Positions 23,745 to 27,250 of a stretch of 27,250 nt of DNA are shown one piece after another. A program made the position numbers and the translations under genes. Every line of letters starts with the position of its first letter. The first letter of the stretch is position 1. The stretch comes from JAAYZK01 sp964535025. GTDB lineage: Bacteria; Planctomycetota; Phycisphaerae; SM23-33; FEN-1343. The notes under the pieces are model-generated. The model did no database searches. It worked only from the letters and a program-made list of their open reading frames with translations, and was not told the origin of the DNA. The stretch spans positions 1 through 27,250 of the forward strand of contig CAZHRW010000093.1 in NCBI GenBank assembly GCA_964535025.1. The letters run 5' to 3'.

Positions 23745-23791
23745 TCCGTTCGTCCCACTGAAAGCGGCCCGTCGGCGACGACGGGTGCGGG

Positions 23792-25078
23792 TTAGTCGTC
23801 ATCTTCCCACGGCGTGACGTCGCGGCGAACCTGCTTGGTCTGCTCCCGCTTGATACGTCGCCAGACGTCGGGATCGTGATCCACGTAGAGCACCATGGGC
23901 CGATTGCCGGGCACAAAGGTTTTTACGTTCGAAAGCTCCGAAAGGATCGCCTCTTGCGTGTCGGTCCACAGGCTCGACACGGTGATCTCCGGATTCTTTC
24001 GATACGCCGCGAGGTACTGGCTGAACTGTTCGTAGGCCTGCCGTGCCCGGGCGATCACGTCAATCGCGTCACGTTCGGCGTTCTGGATGATGCGGTGGGC
24101 CTGGCCCGTCGTGTCCGGGCTTTCCAGCAGCGCGATGACACCTTCGTAGGCCTCGTCGGTGCCTTCATCCTTGTAGGCGAGAATCGCCCGCTGGATCGCC
24201 TCCCAATTCTGTCCGGCGGCGCCCTGGAGGATGGAGGTCGCCTCCTGCATGGCCGCCTCGATCATCTCCTGGCTCTGATTCTCGGCGGCGGTCACCGCGT
24301 TGTAGGCGGCGATGGTCTGCAGCGGGGGGCTGTGGGCGGCGAGCGTCAGGTTGGTGATGGACAGGCCTGTCTCCAGCTCGTCGAGGATCCCCTGGGCGCG
24401 GGTGCGGGTTTCGTCGCGGAACAGGCGGCTGCCCTGGGCGATGGCCTTGGAATCGAACCGCACCGCGGCGCGGACGGAGGCCTCGCGGATGGCCGAGCGG
24501 ATCACCGCCTCGGCATCGGTCAGGTCCGAACGCAGGATGTTCTCGGCGAACGCGAGCACCGAAGCGTCGTCGCGGCGGACCTGGTAGGTGACCACCCACT
24601 TGACGTGGACGAGACTCTCATCGCGGGTCAGCAGCGATCCGTCGTACCGGGGCCGCAGGCCGGGGCCGACGGCGTGCTTCTCGCTCTGGGTCAGCCCGAC
24701 CTCCTCGATGCGCTCGTAGTGCCAGAACGCGTCCATGTCCAGTTGCCGCTCCCGCGTGGAGATCACGATCACCTGGTCGATCGGGAAGGGCCAACTGAAG
24801 TGCAGCCCGGCGTCGAGGACGTTGCCGCCGACGGCCTCGGTCTTGCCGAGCATCCGCCCGAAGCGCAGAACCACCGCGCGCTCGTTGGTGTCGACGGTGA
24901 AGGCGCCGCTGAACAGGTAGATGGCCAGCAGGACCACCATGATCACGCTGAGCAGCACGAAACTCGTGTGCAGCGCCCCGGCCAGCGAGCGGCCGGCCGG
25001 ATCGGCGTTCACGCCGCTGAGCGTTTCCGTTTCGGCCGCGTCGGGCGCCTCCGTCGTCATCGGTTCATGTTCACTCAT
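23792..25078 (-). CDS. SPFH domain protein, HflK-like, 428 aa
   Basis: Domain order fits HflK-type SPFH/prohibitin proteins: a cytoplasmic Thr/Glu/Ala-rich N-terminus, one membrane helix (about 38-58), then the SPFH start TVDTNERAVVLRFGRMLG and GLHFSWPFPIDQV, and VKWVVTYQV. A long helical region with Gln/Glu/Ala follows (about 200-350), likely coiled coil that oligomerises. In E. coli HflK and HflC form a cage around FtsH protease and restrain it. The segment around 115-145 (FWHYERIEEVGLTQSEK) is not typical. The C-terminus ends in an acidic WEDDD. AAGAGGTGG precedes the ATG at 25078. It is the third consecutive SPFH gene and is followed by the ABC ATPase. Confidence 0.85.
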   Translation of the reverse strand: MSEHEPMTTEAPDAAETETLSGVNADPAGRSLAGALHTSFVLLSVIMVVLLAIYLFSGAFTVDTNERAVVLRFGRMLGKTEAVGGNVLDAGLHFSWPFPIDQVIVISTRERQLDMDAFWHYERIEEVGLTQSEKHAVGPGLRPRYDGSLLTRDESLVHVKWVVTYQVRRDDASVLAFAENILRSDLTDAEAVIRSAIREASVRAAVRFDSKAIAQGSRLFRDETRTRAQGILDELETGLSITNLTLAAHSPPLQTIAAYNAVTAAENQSQEMIEAAMQEATSILQGAAGQNWEAIQRAILAYKDEGTDEAYEGVIALLESPDTTGQAHRIIQNAERDAIDVIARARQAYEQFSQYLAAYRKNPEITVSSLWTDTQEAILSELSNVKTFVPGNRPMVLYVDHDPDVWRRIKREQTKQVRRDVTPWEDDD

Positions 25079-25133
25079 GACCTGCCACCTCTTCGATCAA
25101 GCCGTCGCGCCGACGGCGATGTGTCGTGCCTGT

Positions 25134-26078
25134 CTACCGCCCCGGTTGCGGCTGCGCCGCGTCGGGACGCTCGACCGTCTCGGGCGTCGGCGGGGCGGCG
25201 AACCAGCCGTGCGCGAGATCGTACTGCGACCCGTCCAGGACGAACAGCGTCTGGGAGCCCAGGGCGGTGCGGAGATACTCCAGGCGCCGCAGGAACATGG
25301 CGAAGTCTTCGTTCTCGTCGCCGTACCGCTGGTAGTATTCGGCGGCGACGGCCTGACCCTCGGCGCGGATCTCCGTGGCGCGCTGGCGGGCGAAGGCGAG
25401 GATCTGGTCGCGGGTCGACTCGGCGTCCGAGATGATCGCCTCGGCGCGGGCGTTGCCCTGGCTGCGGGCGTTCTCGGCGTCGCGCTGGCGCTTCTGCCGT
25501 TCGTTGGCCATGACGGCCTCGGTGACGTTCTCCGGCAGGCCGGTCCGCTCGATGCCCACCCGTCGCACGTTGATGCCGTACCGGCGCATCGCGTCGGCGG
25601 CCACCTGCTCGCGAATCTCCGCTTCCATCGCTTCCAGGGCCAGCCTCGATGCCTCCAGCGAGGCGAAGCCGTCCATGTCGGTCGCGCCGACCACGTTGCC
25701 CTGGGCGTTGCGGACGAGGTCCGAGACCGCCTGCTCGCCCCGATCGAGATCATCGCCCAGGGCGGTGCGGAACTGGACCGGGTCGTCGACCCGCCAGTGC
25801 ACCGACAGGCCCACCAGCACGGTCCGCTGGTCGGCCGTCTGGAACTGCTCGTAGGGCGTGCTGAACCGCTGCAGGCGGCAGTCGTACTTCGTCACGCTCT
25901 GGATGGGCCACGGCCACCGCCAGTGCAGGCCCGGGCCGGTCGGTTCGTCCGCCAGATGGCCCAGCGTGGCCACCACCGCCTGCTCGTTGTGGCGGACCTG
26001 GTAGGAGAACATCACCATCAGCAGCACCGCGGCGATAAACAGGCCGACGGCGATTCGCAACAGGTTCCTTCGCGTCAT
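25134..26078 (-). CDS. SPFH domain protein, HflC-like, 314 aa
   Basis: Length and plan fit HflC: a short N-terminus, one membrane helix (about 7-25), then the SPFH domain beginning SYQVRHNEQAVVATLGHL with GPGLHWRWPWPIQ and the strand VGLSVHWRVDD. A helical region rich in Arg, Glu, Ala and Gln (about 190-260) follows, with ANERQKRQRDAENARSQG like the HflC/HflK oligomerisation helix. The C-terminus is Pro-rich. It probably forms hetero-oligomers with the neighbouring SPFH proteins at the inner membrane. AAGGAG lies eight bases before the ATG at 26078. Gaps of 55 bases on both sides, all in one direction, support an operon. No FtsH gene is visible in the window. Confidence 0.85.
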   Translation of the reverse strand: MTRRNLLRIAVGLFIAAVLLMVMFSYQVRHNEQAVVATLGHLADEPTGPGLHWRWPWPIQSVTKYDCRLQRFSTPYEQFQTADQRTVLVGLSVHWRVDDPVQFRTALGDDLDRGEQAVSDLVRNAQGNVVGATDMDGFASLEASRLALEAMEAEIREQVAADAMRRYGINVRRVGIERTGLPENVTEAVMANERQKRQRDAENARSQGNARAEAIISDAESTRDQILAFARQRATEIRAEGQAVAAEYYQRYGDENEDFAMFLRRLEYLRTALGSQTLFVLDGSQYDLAHGWFAAPPTPETVERPDAAQPQPGR

Positions 26079-26133
26079 GTTCCAGACTCCTTGACGTCAC
26101 CGATCATCGGGTGCCTTCCGGGCGCGGCACGGA

Positions 26134-27250
26134 TCAGTTGCTCGGGCTGAACCCGCCGGTGACCACGCGCCGGTCGTCGGTGTAGCGCAATTCCACCAAA
26201 TCCTTGTTCAGACCCAGCACGTACTTCCTGGGCGCATTGATGAACGTCTCGCTGAGCATACGCAGCTTGGTCTCGAGGGCATACAGGTTCGGCGCGGCTT
26301 TGTACGCTTCCATCTGGGCGTCGAACGCGGCCAGACGGCTGCGTTCGACGGTCTCGAGCGACCATCGCTCGGCCCACGCCCGGTTGAGCATCGCGCGGGC
26401 GGCGCCGCCGCTGTCGTCGAGCAGCCTCATGGCCTCTTCCTCGGCCAGCACGATCGCCTCGCGCTCGGCGCCTTCCTGGCGGAGCCGGCGAATGCGGGAG
26501 ATCGCCTCATCGAGCCGGTCGGCGATCCCGGTGGACCCGGCGACCGTGGAGAGGATCATGTCGCGGGTCGTTTCGGCCACCAGTTCGGCACCCTTCTGCT
26601 CCTGCTCGGCCATGATGACCTCTTCGAACGCATCGGCGATCTTCGGCGGGGGATGGACGCCGCGAAGCGAGACGGCCACGATCTCGACGCCGAGACCCAG
26701 CTCGTCGGCGGCCTCGGCGATCGAGGCCTCCAACTCGCTGACGATGCGGCCCTGGCCGCCGCTCTGGATGATCGTATCGAGGTCGCGATGCGCGGCGAAA
26801 TGCGTGGCTTCCCGCAGGGCGAGCGTTCTCAACTGTTCGGGGGCGTCGGCGGTTTCGTACTGGAAGGCGTAGACGTCCTTGACGCGATAGCGCACGCCGA
26901 ACACCATGCGCACCAGACCGAACGACGCCGCCGACTCGGCCGTTTCGAGGTCGATATCCGCCGACGTCGCGGCGACGGCGACGGCGTCGGGGTCGTGCCC
27001 GTCAGCGTCAGCGGCGCCGGCGCCGCCGGACGGCAGGACGTGCCGGTGGCCGGGGATCGTGCACGTCAGGGGATCGTGCGTCGCCAGCACGCTCGGCTCG
27101 CTGTGCTCGGCGGCCCGACGGGCGGTCAGGAAGTTGATCTCCTCGGCCCCGGCATGCGTGTGGGGCACAGTCCACAGGATCAGCGGCACGTCGATCTTCT
27201 CCCGACCCTTCTTCGGCTGGTCCGTCCCGTGGTCGTGGTGGTGGCCGTGG
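26134..27250 (-). CDS. SPFH domain protein with His-rich segment, N-terminus beyond the window
   Basis: The frame is open to the right edge, so the true start is not seen; 371 residues are visible. A GTG at 27189 is only an internal codon, as protein-like sequence continues upstream with HGHHHDHG and a Lys/Arg-rich piece. Visible parts resemble the second half of an SPFH domain (LVRMVFGVRYRVKDVYAFQ; ALREATHFAAHRDLDTI; VSLRGVHPPPKIADAFEEVI) and the following long helix with an ALNRAWAERW-like segment. The ending FINAPRKYVLGLNKDLVELRY is reminiscent of HflK C-termini. An extra Gly/Ala/Asp/His-containing stretch (about residues 60-100 of the visible part) interrupts the SPFH strands. It is the most upstream visible gene of the six-gene minus-strand group. 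Confidence 0.75.
   Translation of the reverse strand, partial: HGHHHDHGTDQPKKGREKIDVPLILWTVPHTHAGAEEINFLTARRAAEHSEPSVLATHDPLTCTIPGHRHVLPSGGAGAADADGHDPDAVAVAATSADIDLETAESAASFGLVRMVFGVRYRVKDVYAFQYETADAPEQLRTLALREATHFAAHRDLDTIIQSGGQGRIVSELEASIAEAADELGLGVEIVAVSLRGVHPPPKIADAFEEVIMAEQEQKGAELVAETTRDMILSTVAGSTGIADRLDEAISRIRRLRQEGAEREAIVLAEEEAMRLLDDSGGAARAMLNRAWAERWSLETVERSRLAAFDAQMEAYKAAPNLYALETKLRMLSETFINAPRKYVLGLNKDLVELRYTDDRRVVTGGFSPSN

Noticed and set aside
23876..25435. Plus-strand frame of 519 codons opposite the HflK-like gene
   Set aside because: The opposite strand has an obvious membrane helix and SPFH domain; this frame ends in low-complexity Arg-rich sequence.
26134..27189. GTG at 27189 as the start of the last SPFH gene
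   Set aside because: The frame remains open to the right edge with protein-like, His-rich sequence, and an SPFH protein should have a membrane helix further upstream, so the gene is treated as partial.

Overview
This is a GC-rich bacterial window with tightly packed genes. The gene families point to a member of the Planctomycetota (PVC group), perhaps a Phycisphaerae-like lineage. The pointers are DUF1680/GH127 and DUF4038/GH140 glycosidases, a WbsX/GH99-like protein, an ABC-2 permease with a large middle insert next to a long conserved-looking hypothetical protein, and several SPFH proteins. The taxonomic call is inference; there is no rRNA or other marker gene here. I saw no tRNA, rRNA, CRISPR array, insertion sequence or prophage gene.

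Layout. (1) About 1-5113, all minus strand: a membrane-anchored hypothetical overlapping a DUF4236-TPR protein, then dodecin and a PfpI/DJ-1 protein as a tight pair, then a four-helix membrane protein ending in a double CxxC motif. These are followed by two exported proteins: a small acidic one, and a Gln-rich one with two copies of a small domain that runs off the left edge. (2) About 5292-17387, a carbohydrate region with genes on both strands: WbsX/GH99-like protein (+), GH10 xylanase-like protein and sugar isomerase/epimerase (-), a beta-propeller-like protein and a two-cluster Fe-S reductase-like protein (+), GH140-like apiosidase family protein (-), an MsbA-type ABC exporter (-) and GH127 beta-L-arabinofuranosidase family protein (+). 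Only the GH10 protein has an obvious signal peptide, so much of the region looks cytoplasmic: sugars or short oligosaccharides would be processed after uptake. (3) 17433-19041 (+): a SatD-like protein followed by a DUF3307 membrane protein. Between them lie five alternating copies of GGTTATA/TATAACC, forming two 20-bp TATAACC-N6-GGTTATA elements with centres 29 bp apart. The last one covers the ribosome-binding site of the DUF3307 gene. (4) 19060 to the right edge, all minus strand: three consecutive SPFH (HflK/HflC-like) genes, an ABC-2 ATPase, its permease and a 638-residue membrane-anchored hypothetical, spaced like one operon.

The parts most worth following up are the SatD/DUF3307 pair with its symmetric repeat array, the SPFH-triplet/ABC-2/hypothetical operon, and the exported Gln-rich repeat protein with its acidic neighbour. 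Start sites were chosen mainly from visible ribosome-binding sites. Two choices matter most: TTG for GH127, and an ATG overlapping the upstream stop for the ABC permease.
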